A stretch of 64,000 bases of DNA, from NCBI GenBank assembly GCA_029260755.1, contig JAJDCQ010000186.1, forward strand, positions 62,001 to 126,000. Direction: 5' to 3'. The notes under the pieces are model-generated. The model had not been told where the DNA came from and did no database searches. It saw nothing but the letters and a program-made list of their open reading frames with translations. Positions 56,046 through 64,000 of the stretch are shown here, piece by piece; positions within the stretch are counted from its first letter, which is position 1; the number at the start of each line of letters is the position of its first letter. Both the position numbers and the translations under genes were made by a program. Origin of the DNA: Planctomycetota bacterium. GTDB lineage: Bacteria; Planctomycetota; J058; JAJDCQ01.

Positions 56046-56753
56046 ATGACGACGTTCGAGACGGTGCTCGGGTTCTCGCCGGTCGCCGGACCGGTGCATA
56101 CGCTCCTGCCCGCGATCGCGCGGGTGGGCGCGCGCGGCTTCGAGCTCGTCGAGCTTCTCCGGGGCGAGGACGCCGTCCCGCTCGCGGACGTCCGCGATCT
56201 CGCGGCGCATCTCCGGGATCTCGAGGACGTGACGCCCGAGGGGGAGACGCCGCCGCCGGTCACCGTTCGCTTCCGCTTCGACGGACGGGTCGATCCCGAC
56301 GCGCCCCTCGAGGACGCCGCGCCGGGCGAGCTCGCCTGGACGGTCTGGGCCGACGACGAGTCGCTCGGGATCGCCGCGCATCTTCGCCTCGAGCCGGCTG
56401 GCCTGGCCGCCCGCTACGACGAGCCCTGGCGTGACTTCTTCGAGGACCTCGCCCGCCGCGCCGCCGACGCCCTCGGCGCGTCGGTCTGCGTCGAACGGTC
56501 GGCGGCCGACCCGCGCGCGGTGCTCGCGGAGGACGTCGTCCTGGCCGGTCTGAAGGACGGGACGCTCTTCGCGCGGCGCGGCCTCGTCCTGATCGACGAG
56601 CGGATCGCGAACACGGTCACGCTGATCCGCTGGGCCGAGGAGCACGGCGACGTCCTCAGCTACCGGACGCTCGGCGGCTACCACGCGCTCGCGCCGGATG
56701 GCCGGCTGGGCGAGCCGCTCGCTCGACGGGCCTCGGAGGTGGATGATGAGTGA
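56046..56753 (+). CDS. Cytoplasmic protein of unknown function, first gene of a kinase operon
   Basis: The 235-residue protein has no signal peptide or membrane helix. Visible features are a helical start (TLLPAIARVGARGFELVELL), a beta-rich middle (VTVRFRFDGRVDP and GELAWTVWADDESLGI) and a closing part reading VLAEDVVLAGLKDGTLFAR and then NTVTLIRWAEEHG. No known family is recognised. Its last bases overlap the next gene (start at 56746), and that gene in turn overlaps a Ser/Thr kinase, so a role in the same signalling unit is likely (inference). The upstream gap to the divergent fusion gene is only 73 bp. Confidence 0.75.
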   Translation: MTTFETVLGFSPVAGPVHTLLPAIARVGARGFELVELLRGEDAVPLADVRDLAAHLRDLEDVTPEGETPPPVTVRFRFDGRVDPDAPLEDAAPGELAWTVWADDESLGIAAHLRLEPAGLAARYDEPWRDFFEDLARRAADALGASVCVERSAADPRAVLAEDVVLAGLKDGTLFARRGLVLIDERIANTVTLIRWAEEHGDVLSYRTLGGYHALAPDGRLGEPLARRASEVDDE

Positions 56754-57759
56754 CGACGCTGCGCCGGCGCTCCCGCCGGTTCACGACGAGTCGGACCACG
56801 GGCTCGTCCGCCCCGTCGGCCCGATCGATGCGCCGGCGATCGGCGATCCTCCGGTCGCCCTCTTCGCGATCCACGAGGCGTCCCGCGCGGCGCGCGAGGA
56901 CGAGGAGCCGCTCGCGGCCGTCCGTCGGCTTCATCCGACCCTGTCGGAGCGCGAGGCGAAGGCGGGCCTCGAGGTCGCCGTCTCGGGCGACATGCATCTG
57001 CGGCCCGCCCCGTGGCGGCCGTGCTTCGCCCTCGGGATCACCGGGCTCGTCGGGTCGTTCTTCGTCCTCGTGGGCCTGATCGGCTCGCTCGGAGGACTCG
57101 CGATCTACGTCCTCCGGACGCTCACCGCGCCCGAGGGGCTCTCCCGAGACCCGTTCGCCGGTCAGATCGTCTTCTCGATCGTCCTGTGCGCGGCCCTCTT
57201 CCTTCCCGCGGGTGTCGGTCTCCTCCGGCGCGAGCTGTGGGGGCTCGTCCTCGCCCTCGCCACGTTCGCCGCGATCGCGATCCTCACCGTCCTCGCCAGC
57301 TTCGCCATGGGTCAGGTCCCCATCGGGCTCGTCATCGTCGTTCCGTTCGCCCTCGCGGTCGCCGCGTCCTACCGGTGGTTCTCGCCCGAGGGCCGCGCCG
57401 CGGCGAGCGTCCTCGGGACGAACGCCGTCGAGGCGGCGGCGGGCTGGTCGATCGGTCTCCTCCTCTCGCTCAGGGTCGTCGTGCCCTCGTTCAAGAGGGT
57501 CTTCGAGGAGACGGGAACCCGGCTGCCGTTCCTGAGCGAGCGACTCCTGAACGTGAGCGACTTCGTGGCGAGCTACTGGTACATCATCGTCTTCCCGGGA
57601 GGGATCGCGCTGCTCTTCCTCGGCCCGTTCGCGCACCGGCTCGAGCCGCGGCACGACCGGCTCCTCACCCGGGTGATCCATCTGGGCGGGCTCGTCCTCG
57701 GCGCCAACATCCTCGCCGGCGTGATGCTGCCGATGCTCCAGCTCGTCCAGAAGCTCTGA
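56746..57759 (+). CDS. Polytopic membrane protein with a GspF-like segment
   Basis: ATG 56746 is chosen because GGAGG lies 6 bases upstream; an adjacent ATG at 56743 is too close. The 337-residue protein has a soluble acidic N-terminus of about 85 residues and then six or seven transmembrane helices. The fifth loop, VVPSFKRVFEETGTRLPFLSERLLNVSDFVASYWY, covered by residues from about 245 to 279, closely resembles the segment before the last helix of type II secretion F proteins (VPxFxxxFxxxGxxLPxxTxxLxxxSDFL). The rest does not match a full GspF fold. It sits between two overlapping genes in the kinase operon. A membrane partner of the kinase is the simplest idea, unproven. Confidence 0.75.
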   Translation: MSDDAAPALPPVHDESDHGLVRPVGPIDAPAIGDPPVALFAIHEASRAAREDEEPLAAVRRLHPTLSEREAKAGLEVAVSGDMHLRPAPWRPCFALGITGLVGSFFVLVGLIGSLGGLAIYVLRTLTAPEGLSRDPFAGQIVFSIVLCAALFLPAGVGLLRRELWGLVLALATFAAIAILTVLASFAMGQVPIGLVIVVPFALAVAASYRWFSPEGRAAASVLGTNAVEAAAGWSIGLLLSLRVVVPSFKRVFEETGTRLPFLSERLLNVSDFVASYWYIIVFPGGIALLFLGPFAHRLEPRHDRLLTRVIHLGGLVLGANILAGVMLPMLQLVQKL

Positions 57760-60700
57760 TGGTCAACCCCGCCGACACCCACCGGAACCCCGCCTCCGGC
57801 CCGCCGGACGTGCCCCGGATCGGGCGCTACATCGTCACGGCCGAGCTCGGGCGCGGCGGGATGGGGGTCGTCAGTCGGGCGTTCGACCCGCAGCTCCAGC
57901 GCGACGTCGCGATCAAGATGATCATCGACCCGCTCGCCGTCGGCGACGACGAGCGCGCGCGCTTTCTCCGGGAGGCGCGGGCGGCGGCGCGGCTGCGCCA
58001 CGAGGCGATGGTCGCCGTCCACGAGGTCGGCGAGCATCAGGGGCGGCCCTACCTCGTCATGGACTTCATCGACGGCGAGACCCTCGAGGCGGCGCTGGCC
58101 CGCGACGCGATCGAGCCGCGACGCCTCGCCGAGATTCTCCGCGACGTCGCGCGCGCGCTCCAGGTCGCCCACGACGTCGGGATCGTCCACCGCGACGTGA
58201 AGCCGCAGAACGTCCTCCTCGACCGCGCGGGTAGACCTCACCTCGCCGACTTCGGCCTGGCCCGGGACGCCTCGGCTCAGGATCAGCTCACCGTCACCGG
58301 GCAGCTCGTCGGGACGCCCGCCTACATGGCGCCCGAGCAGGCCGAGGCCGACGCGAGCCGCCACGGCCCGACCGTCGACGTCTACGCCCTCGGCGCCGTC
58401 CTCTACCGCGGGATCGTCGGCCGCCCCCCGTTCGAGGCGTCCGATCAGATCCGCATGTTGAAGAAGGTCCTCTTCGACGATCCCGTCGCGCCGAGGTCGA
58501 TCCGTCCGAACGTGCATCCCGACCTCGAGACGATCGCGCTCCGCTGTCTCGAGAAGGAGGCCGGGCGACGTTACGGCTCGGCGGGGTCGGTCGCGGACGA
58601 GCTCGATCGCTTCATCCGCGGCGACGCGATCGAGGCGCGCCCGGCGGGCCGGGGGGCAAGAGCGAGGCGGTGGGTGCAGCGTCGGAAGGCGGTCACGGCG
58701 CTCGGCGTCGTCCTTGGGCTCGTCGTTCTCACCGGCCCGGTCGTGGCGATCGACCAGGCGCGCCGTGCGCGCGAGGCCGAGCTCGCCCGGCTCGTCCTCG
58801 AGGCCCGGACCGAGACGCGCGCCAGGATCGACGCGGCGTGGGCGATCGCGGAGAGGGGAGCCGACGGGAACGACGAGGCGCTCGCGGCCGCCATCGAGGG
58901 GCTCGAGGCGTCGGCGCGACTCGATCACCTCGCTCGGTTGGCCGGATCGGACGCCGCGGCCGAGCGCCACGAAGCGGCGATGGCCCTCGGCGAGCTCGCC
59001 CTCCGCGCGCGGCAATGGACCGTCGCCAAGCGCGCCTTCACGATCGCGGAGGCGACCGGAGTCGCCGCGGCCGACGCGCGCGGGGGCATCGCGCGGGCGG
59101 ACGCCGCTCGGACCGAACGGTCCGAGCGACGGCGTGCGCTCGTCGACTCGATCATGAACGACGGGCGCCGTGGGCGCCTCGCGACCGAGGCCGCGAGCGT
59201 GGAGGCCATCGACACCCTCCTCCGGGAAGGCGGCGACGAGGCGATCGAGTCCGCGATCCGCGAGCTCGACGCGTTCTCTGCGACCCTCGCCGCCGTCCGG
59301 CGCGAGACGTATCTCGAGGGGACCGCCGAGGTGCTGCGACCGCGGATCGCCGCCCCGATCGAGCGTGCCGAGCTCGTGGCTGCCCTCGAGTCGACCGAGC
59401 CCGGCTCGTCCCTCGAACGGGATGAGCGGTCCTGGAAGGTCCTCGCTCGGGCCGAGGAGCGCGTCGTCCTCGCCGCGCGGGCGGCGTGCGATCCGGAGGC
59501 GGGCGGCTTCCGGAGGATCACGTTCCCCGCGCTCCTTCGAACCCGGCAGGAGGGCGCCCTCCCGGGCGGCGATGCGATCGCGCGCCTCTGCTGTGACTTC
59601 CTCGGCCGGGCGCGCTCGGACGAGGCGGTCGAGTCGCTCGCGCGTCTCCTCGCCGTCGCCGCGGACCCGCGACTTCGGGTGCGCGCGGCGCGGGCGCTGT
59701 GCCGCATCGGGGGCGAGGGGGCGCTCCGCATCGTTCTCGCGGCGCGGCGCCGCGATGGGATCGAGGGGGTGCTCGAGGCCAACACCGGCGACCTGCTCCG
59801 CCTTCCGTCGCTCGGTCTCGCCTGGGACGACGACGGGCCCGACGCGACCCTCGATCGAGCCGAGATTCACCTCGTCCGGGGGGAGCTCGACACGGCGCTC
59901 GCCATGGTCCGTCAGGCCCTCGACCGGCAGCCCGACCGGGCGGACTCCTGGGCGCTCGCGGGTCGGATTCACGTTGGAAGGGAGCGGGCATCGGAGGCCC
60001 TCCAGGCGTTCGAACGAGCCGTCTCGCTCGATCCCGAGGACGCCTCATCCTGGGCCTGGGTGGCACGCTCGCGGATGGAGCTCGGGGACCTGGCCGGGGC
60101 GGATCGAGCCCTCGCCGGGGCGTTCCGGTCCGCGCTCGATCCGATGGCGTTCTGGGTCCGGGGGGTGCTGCGGGAGCGCGCCGGCGACATCCCTGGCGCG
60201 AACCGGGACTACGTCCGAGCGCTCGAGCTCCGTCCGACGTTCTCGAAGGCGCGGGCGCAGATCGTCGGCACCGCGACCGGCGGACCGTCGCGAAACCTCG
60301 CCGTCGCGTATGCCGAGTCCGCCCGGCTCGTCGAGAACAACCCGGGCGTGCCGGCCGCGTGGATCCAGCGGGCGGGCGTGCTCCTCGCCACCGGCGGAGG
60401 CCCGCTCGAGGTGCTCTCCGACGCGGAGCGGGCCCTCGAGCTCGAGCCCGGCCTCGCCTCGGCGCTCGCGATGCGCGGGGAAGCGCTTCGCCGCACCGGC
60501 GACCTCGCCGGCGCGATCCGGGTCCTTCGGCGTGCTCTCGAGCTCGATCCCGAGCAGCAGCGTTACCGCCTCTCGCTCGTCGAAGCGCTCCTCGATGCGC
60601 TGGAGCCCGAGGCGGCTCTCCCTGAGGCCGATCGGCTCGTGCGGACCGATCCGTCCTTTCCGGACGGCTGGCGTTTCCGCGGGCTCACCCTCCTGCGGCT

Positions 60701-61253
60701 CGGCCGGTTCCGGGAGGCCATCCCCGATCTCACCCGGTCGATCGAGCTTCAGCCGGGGTTGGCGTCCTCGTGGCTGTGGCGGGCTCGTTGCCTGAAGGCG
60801 CTCGGCGATCCGGCGCGGGCCCTGGCCGATCTCGAGGAGGCCGTCGCTCGCGAGCCGCGGTCGACGATGCCCTGGCTCTACCTCGGCCGGGAGCTACACG
60901 CCCGCGGTCAGCTCGATCGAGCGCAGGACGCGCTTCAGAAGGCCGTCGGCTTCGCCGTCGACGACCCTCACGCGCGCGTCGCGCTCGGCACGCTCCTGAT
61001 CGACCGTGGGCGACTCGCCGACGCGGAGCTCGAGCTCTCGAGGGCGATCGAGCTCGATCCGCTCGAGGGCGGCACACGGCTCGAGCGGGGTCGGCTCCGC
61101 GCCATCGTCGTCGAGCGGGGGCTCGCGGGTCCCGATCTCCTCGACCTCGCGATCGAGGACCTCGGGCGGGGCGTCGACCTGGCCCCCCACCATCCGAACG
61201 CCCGCGCCGCGATCGAGATGATCCGAGCCCTGCAGGGATCGCGCCGTCGATGA
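57759..61253 (+). CDS. Transmembrane Ser/Thr kinase with long TPR region
   Basis: The ATG at 57759 shares a base with the previous stop (TGATG). The 1164-residue protein has an early kinase domain: GRGGMGVVSRA near 30, Lys in VAIKMII, HRDVKPQN near 144, DFG near 164 and GTPAYMAPEQ. A transmembrane helix lies at about 310-332 (VTALGVVLGLVVLTGPVVAI). Residues 335-690 form a helical region with a HEAT-like end, and residues 700-1150 hold about ten TPR units (for example DSWALAGRIHVGRERASEAL, ELDPEQQRYRLSLVEALL). TPRs bind peptides or partner proteins. It lacks the CCG module of the kinases at 6-22 kb. The stop overlaps the next start (61250-61253). Confidence 0.93.
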   Translation: MVNPADTHRNPASGPPDVPRIGRYIVTAELGRGGMGVVSRAFDPQLQRDVAIKMIIDPLAVGDDERARFLREARAAARLRHEAMVAVHEVGEHQGRPYLVMDFIDGETLEAALARDAIEPRRLAEILRDVARALQVAHDVGIVHRDVKPQNVLLDRAGRPHLADFGLARDASAQDQLTVTGQLVGTPAYMAPEQAEADASRHGPTVDVYALGAVLYRGIVGRPPFEASDQIRMLKKVLFDDPVAPRSIRPNVHPDLETIALRCLEKEAGRRYGSAGSVADELDRFIRGDAIEARPAGRGARARRWVQRRKAVTALGVVLGLVVLTGPVVAIDQARRAREAELARLVLEARTETRARIDAAWAIAERGADGNDEALAAAIEGLEASARLDHLARLAGSDAAAERHEAAMALGELALRARQWTVAKRAFTIAEATGVAAADARGGIARADAARTERSERRRALVDSIMNDGRRGRLATEAASVEAIDTLLREGGDEAIESAIRELDAFSATLAAVRRETYLEGTAEVLRPRIAAPIERAELVAALESTEPGSSLERDERSWKVLARAEERVVLAARAACDPEAGGFRRITFPALLRTRQEGALPGGDAIARLCCDFLGRARSDEAVESLARLLAVAADPRLRVRAARALCRIGGEGALRIVLAARRRDGIEGVLEANTGDLLRLPSLGLAWDDDGPDATLDRAEIHLVRGELDTALAMVRQALDRQPDRADSWALAGRIHVGRERASEALQAFERAVSLDPEDASSWAWVARSRMELGDLAGADRALAGAFRSALDPMAFWVRGVLRERAGDIPGANRDYVRALELRPTFSKARAQIVGTATGGPSRNLAVAYAESARLVENNPGVPAAWIQRAGVLLATGGGPLEVLSDAERALELEPGLASALAMRGEALRRTGDLAGAIRVLRRALELDPEQQRYRLSLVEALLDALEPEAALPEADRLVRTDPSFPDGWRFRGLTLLRLGRFREAIPDLTRSIELQPGLASSWLWRARCLKALGDPARALADLEEAVAREPRSTMPWLYLGRELHARGQLDRAQDALQKAVGFAVDDPHARVALGTLLIDRGRLADAELELSRAIELDPLEGGTRLERGRLRAIVVERGLAGPDLLDLAIEDLGRGVDLAPHHPNARAAIEMIRALQGSRRR

Positions 61254-62236
61254 GCGAGACCCGACCGGTCCCGCCGCCCGAGCCGCCCGATCCGCCCGGG
61301 CAGCCCGCTCGCGCGCGCGCGGGGGACATCGTCGTCATCGTCGCGGCGCTGGTGATCCTCGCTGCGATCGGGGCGCGGTTCGCTCTCCGGGTCTCGGAGC
61401 CGACGGCGGCGCCGCCGGGGCCGGTGAGTCTGATCGGCTCGGGGAGCGCCGATCCGGACGTCGACGGTTCGATCGACGGCGTGCTCGCGCGGTTCTTCGA
61501 GGCGCAGGATGACGGCGACGCGACCGGCCTCGTCGGCGCGATCGATCTCCCGGGCCTGCTGACCCGGATCGACCTCGCCGGCGGGCGCGCGCGCGCGGAC
61601 GACGCCGAGGCCCGGCGCTCGGCGCTCCTCTCGGTGCTCGTCCAGCACGCGATCAGCTACGCCGCGCGCGACCTGCCGCGTCTCGAGGAGCTTCGCATCA
61701 CCCGCGCTCTCGTCGCGGGCGATGGCGACGTCGCCGTCGCGTTCGCGATCGGGCGGTCCGGCGCGGAGCTCCGCCGCACGCGCTTCTGGTTGAGCGACAC
61801 CGACGGCGGCGGCGACGGCCCGTGGCGGATCGTCGACTGGGAGTCGCTCGACGAGGGGATCCCCGCGTCGGTCCGGTTCGGCTTCGTCATCGACGGGCTG
61901 CCGCCGCGCTACGCGGAGTGGCGGAAGCTGATGACGACCGCGCGCCTGCTCGCCGCCGAGGGAGACCTCGAGGGCGCCTTCGAGTCGCTCGCGTGGGCGC
62001 GCACCGTCGATCCGCACCCGGCGATGCGGCCGCGCCTCGAGCTGCTCGAGGCGACGCTGCGCCTCCGCGCCGAGCAGCCGGCGGAGGCGCTCGCCCGTCT
62101 CGACGCGGCGCTGGCGGCGCGGAACGACCTGCCGCTCGTCCTCTACCTGCGCGCCGAGGCGTTCACCCGACTCGGGCGGGACGAGGAGAGCTTCGCGGCG
62201 AGCCGCGCCTACCGGGACGCCGTCGGCGAGGAGTGA
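61250..62236 (+). CDS. Membrane-anchored TPR-like protein, last gene of the kinase operon
   Basis: The 328-residue protein starts with a Pro-rich tail and one transmembrane helix at about 26-48 (GDIVVIVAALVILAAIGARFAL). The outer part has a mixed alpha/beta domain (ARFFEAQDDGDATGLVGAIDL, PWRIVDWESLDEGIP), similar in outline to NTF2-like sensory domains. Two TPR-like helix pairs follow (TTARLLAAEGDLEGAFESLAWA and EALARLDAALAARNDLPLVL). Its overlap with the kinase start-stop region indicates co-translation. It may present its domain to the TPR region of the kinase across the same membrane face; that is inference. Confidence 0.75.
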   Translation: MSETRPVPPPEPPDPPGQPARARAGDIVVIVAALVILAAIGARFALRVSEPTAAPPGPVSLIGSGSADPDVDGSIDGVLARFFEAQDDGDATGLVGAIDLPGLLTRIDLAGGRARADDAEARRSALLSVLVQHAISYAARDLPRLEELRITRALVAGDGDVAVAFAIGRSGAELRRTRFWLSDTDGGGDGPWRIVDWESLDEGIPASVRFGFVIDGLPPRYAEWRKLMTTARLLAAEGDLEGAFESLAWARTVDPHPAMRPRLELLEATLRLRAEQPAEALARLDAALAARNDLPLVLYLRAEAFTRLGRDEESFAASRAYRDAVGEE

Positions 62237-62313
62237 GTGCCCGGCTTCCTTGACGCGCGGCCGGCCGCGGTCGACGATGGTCTCGACGCGTCTCGACGTC
62301 GGGAGGGCCTCGC

Positions 62314-63081
62314 GTGATCCTCGTCGCGGGCATGCACCGGTCGGGGACGTCGTGCATCGCGAACGTTCTGATGGAGCTCGGCGTTCCGTTCGGAGACCCC
62401 GTGGGGTTCTTCGGCGCCAACGAGTGGAACGCGCGCGGCTACTACGAGCAGTGCGACGTCGTCGACCTCGACAACCGATTGATCACCGGCCTGCCGTGCA
62501 CCGACGGCGGCTGGCGTCGCCTCGTCTCGAACGTCATCTACGTGACCCACCCCGCGAGGAGCGTCCTCCGGCGGCGGTTCGATGCCCTCCGCTCGGAGAT
62601 GGAGGAGCTGGACCGGAAGTACGTCGGCGTCGCGGTCAAGGATCCCCGATTCTGCCTCACCTGGCCGTTCTGGGAGGAGATCCGGCCGCTCGAGGGGATC
62701 GTGATCTGCCTGAGGCACCCCCTCGCCTCGGCCCTCTCGATCAACCGACGCAATCGCGTCCCCCTCTCGGTCGCGTTCCGGTTCTGGGACTGGCACATGG
62801 AGGGAGTGCTCGCGGGCCTCTCGCGGCCCGGCTGCCTCTGGGTCGACTACGACCGCCTCGCGTCCGACGCGTTCGAGCCGGAGCTGGACGCGATCCGGCG
62901 GTTCTTCGAGCTGGACGCGTCGCCCGAGAGGGCGCGCGAGGTCCACGCGGCCGTCTTCGACGCGAGCCTGCGCCACTTCGATCCGCCCGACGATGGCCGG
63001 CTGCCCGACCGGACCCGGGCGCTCTGGCGCGAGCTCCTCGAGCGTCGAGATCAGGCGGCCTCGCTGGACGCGCGCGCCTGA
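62314..63081 (+). CDS. Sulfotransferase family protein
   Basis: GTG 62314 has GGGAGG 7 bases upstream. The 255-residue protein opens with the PAPS-binding loop VAGMHRSGTSCIANVLMELG. The 3'-phosphate-binding region is CLRHPLASALSINRR, and the later WVDYDRLAS strand fits the fold. Such enzymes move a sulfuryl group from PAPS to a sugar, lipid or protein hydroxyl. The acceptor is unknown. Length is typical of small bacterial sulfotransferases. It is convergent with a second, unlike sulfotransferase at the right edge. Confidence 0.88.
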   Translation: MILVAGMHRSGTSCIANVLMELGVPFGDPVGFFGANEWNARGYYEQCDVVDLDNRLITGLPCTDGGWRRLVSNVIYVTHPARSVLRRRFDALRSEMEELDRKYVGVAVKDPRFCLTWPFWEEIRPLEGIVICLRHPLASALSINRRNRVPLSVAFRFWDWHMEGVLAGLSRPGCLWVDYDRLASDAFEPELDAIRRFFELDASPERAREVHAAVFDASLRHFDPPDDGRLPDRTRALWRELLERRDQAASLDARA

Positions 63082-63094
63082 CGGAAGGGGCGCT

Positions 63095-63119
63095 CCCGAC
63101 TCACGGAGTCTCGGTCGGG
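63095..63119. terminator. Hairpin between convergent sulfotransferase genes
   Basis: CCCGAC (63095-63100) pairs with GTCGGG (63114-63119), with an inner GACTC-ACG-GAGTC alternative stem at 63098-63110. The stop of the leftward gene (63101-63103) is inside it. No T-run is present. Confidence 0.4.
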
Positions 63120-63970
63120 GGATCGTACCAGGCGCGGGGCACCGGTCGTCCGATCAGCTCGCCGAGCGCGTCGAACGAGTCGACGAACCGTTCGTGGAGC
63201 CGGACGCGCGTCTCGAGGTCGACCTCGGGGCGATCGCGAAGCCGGTCGTAGAGGATGCGCTCGAACAACGGGTGGCGCTTCACCCGTCCGACGAGGTTCG
63301 CGCCGCCGAGGCGACGCAGCACCTGGGCGGTGCGGTAGGCGAGCAAGGCGACCAGGAACGAGCGCGGCCGACGGGCGCCGAGGACGCGCTTCCCGACCGC
63401 CGCGGGCTCGAAGTCGGGGTCCACCCCGATGAAGGCGAACACGCGTCGCGCGAGGTCGGCGGCGTCGGCCTTCAGCTCGTCGAAGAAGAAGACGCTCACG
63501 TTCTCGCGCGGGAAGCGCTCGAAGTAAGGGGTGAGGTTGCCCAGGTAGTCGCACTGGGCGAGGATCTCGGGACGCGAGGTGAACTCGGCGAAGGTCACCT
63601 CCGGCGGGAGGCGCGTCGCGCGGAAGAAGTAGAACATCGAGACGAGCTTCGCGACGGGCTCGCGGAGGCTGGCGAACAGCTTCACCCCGGGGAGCCGCTC
63701 CTGGATGCGGTCGGCGACGTCCTCGCGGAGGAAGTAGTCGTGGCAGAGCTCGCCCACGGCCTTCGCCTCGCCGGCCGGCGCGAAGAACGAGCGGTACCAG
63801 TCCTCGCTCCGGTCGAAGTGGCGGTCGAAGTAGAAGATGTCCTTGGCGACCGGGACGAAGACGTCCGGGTGCTCGCGGAGGATCTCGAACATCCAGCTCG
63901 AGCCGGACTTGGACGCGCCGATGTAGAGGAACGTGGGCAGCGGCCCCGTCCGCGACTCGGCCTCGACCAT
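63101..63970 (-). CDS. Sulfotransferase domain protein
   Basis: The 289-residue protein has the PAPS loop FLYIGASKSGSSWMFEILREH at about residue 14. The 3'-phosphate-binding strand and helix are KLFASLREPVAKLVSMFYFF near 97. A FFFDELKADAADLARRVFAFIGVD segment is typical of heparan/N-sulfotransferase-like bacterial proteins. CGGAG lies directly before ATG 63970. The protein appears complete although only 30 bases remain upstream in the window. It differs strongly from the convergent sulfotransferase at 62314, so the pair is not a recent duplication. The acceptor is unknown. Confidence 0.9.
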   Translation of the reverse strand: MVEAESRTGPLPTFLYIGASKSGSSWMFEILREHPDVFVPVAKDIFYFDRHFDRSEDWYRSFFAPAGEAKAVGELCHDYFLREDVADRIQERLPGVKLFASLREPVAKLVSMFYFFRATRLPPEVTFAEFTSRPEILAQCDYLGNLTPYFERFPRENVSVFFFDELKADAADLARRVFAFIGVDPDFEPAAVGKRVLGARRPRSFLVALLAYRTAQVLRRLGGANLVGRVKRHPLFERILYDRLRDRPEVDLETRVRLHERFVDSFDALGELIGRPVPRAWYDPPTETP

Positions 63971-64000
63971 CTCCGTCGCGCTCCCTCGGCTCGCTCCGCG

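Overview
The window is a very GC-rich (roughly 70% or more), densely coding bacterial segment. Strong third-position GC bias makes long shadow reading frames appear opposite almost every real gene. Eight genes encode serine/threonine protein kinases of the bacterial PknB type, carrying ten kinase domains in all. Kinase domains fused to sulfatase-modifying-factor (FGE-like) domains, twin-kinase proteins, secreted HEAT and FG-GAP architectures, and sulfotransferases all point to a planctomycete (Planctomycetota). That is an inference from gene content, since there is no rRNA or other marker here. I saw no rRNA, tRNA, CRISPR array or transposase gene. No stretch longer than 300 bases is free of an intact or broken gene.

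Layout. 1-6.0 kb: CHAD-type protein (cut by the left edge) with a Nudix hydrolase, a divergent alkaline-phosphatase-superfamily enzyme, then yceI, a TAXI-type binding protein and a membrane protein reading leftward. 6.2-15.3 kb: three paralogous receptor-like kinases in one leftward operon joined by ATGA overlaps. 15.4-17.1 kb: a small leftward operon with a HEPN-like protein, a possible degenerate partner and a zinc-ribbon protein, plus a small membrane protein. 17.4-27.4 kb: a kinase-FGE fusion, a fourth paralogue of the receptor-like kinases, and a giant twin-kinase/Ig-like/FGE protein. 27.4-36 kb: membrane protein, GMC oxidoreductase and a giant twin-kinase/FG-GAP/TPR protein. 36.06-36.64 kb: a frameshifted gene. 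36.8-40.1 kb: a rightward three-gene operon with overlapping ends, encoding an isonitrile synthase carrying an N-terminal TetR-like fold, an Fe(II)/2-oxoglutarate oxygenase and a UbiA-type prenyltransferase. 40.1-47.5 kb: leftward secreted and surface proteins (lyase-like toroid, alpha/beta hydrolase, lipoprotein, HEAT protein, tyrosinase-like protein). 47.7-53 kb: gamma-glutamyltransferase head-to-head with TatD, then a hypothetical protein, Fic and a DUF4345-like protein. 53.3-56 kb: free-standing B3/B4 domain and a nucleoside phosphorylase/kinase fusion. 56-62.2 kb: four-gene rightward kinase operon. 62.3-64 kb: two convergent sulfotransferases.

Functional picture. The region is dominated by transmembrane Ser/Thr kinases whose extracytoplasmic parts differ (CCG module, FGE-like, Ig-like, FG-GAP, TPR), so it reads as a sensory and signalling island. 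The most distinctive metabolic unit is the isonitrile cluster at 36.8-40.1 kb. The most distinctive protein family is the four kinases sharing a roughly 600-residue C-terminal module with an invariant Cys-Cys-Gly. Palindromic REP-like repeats with a GGGGTCAGGTC core sit between two convergent gene pairs.
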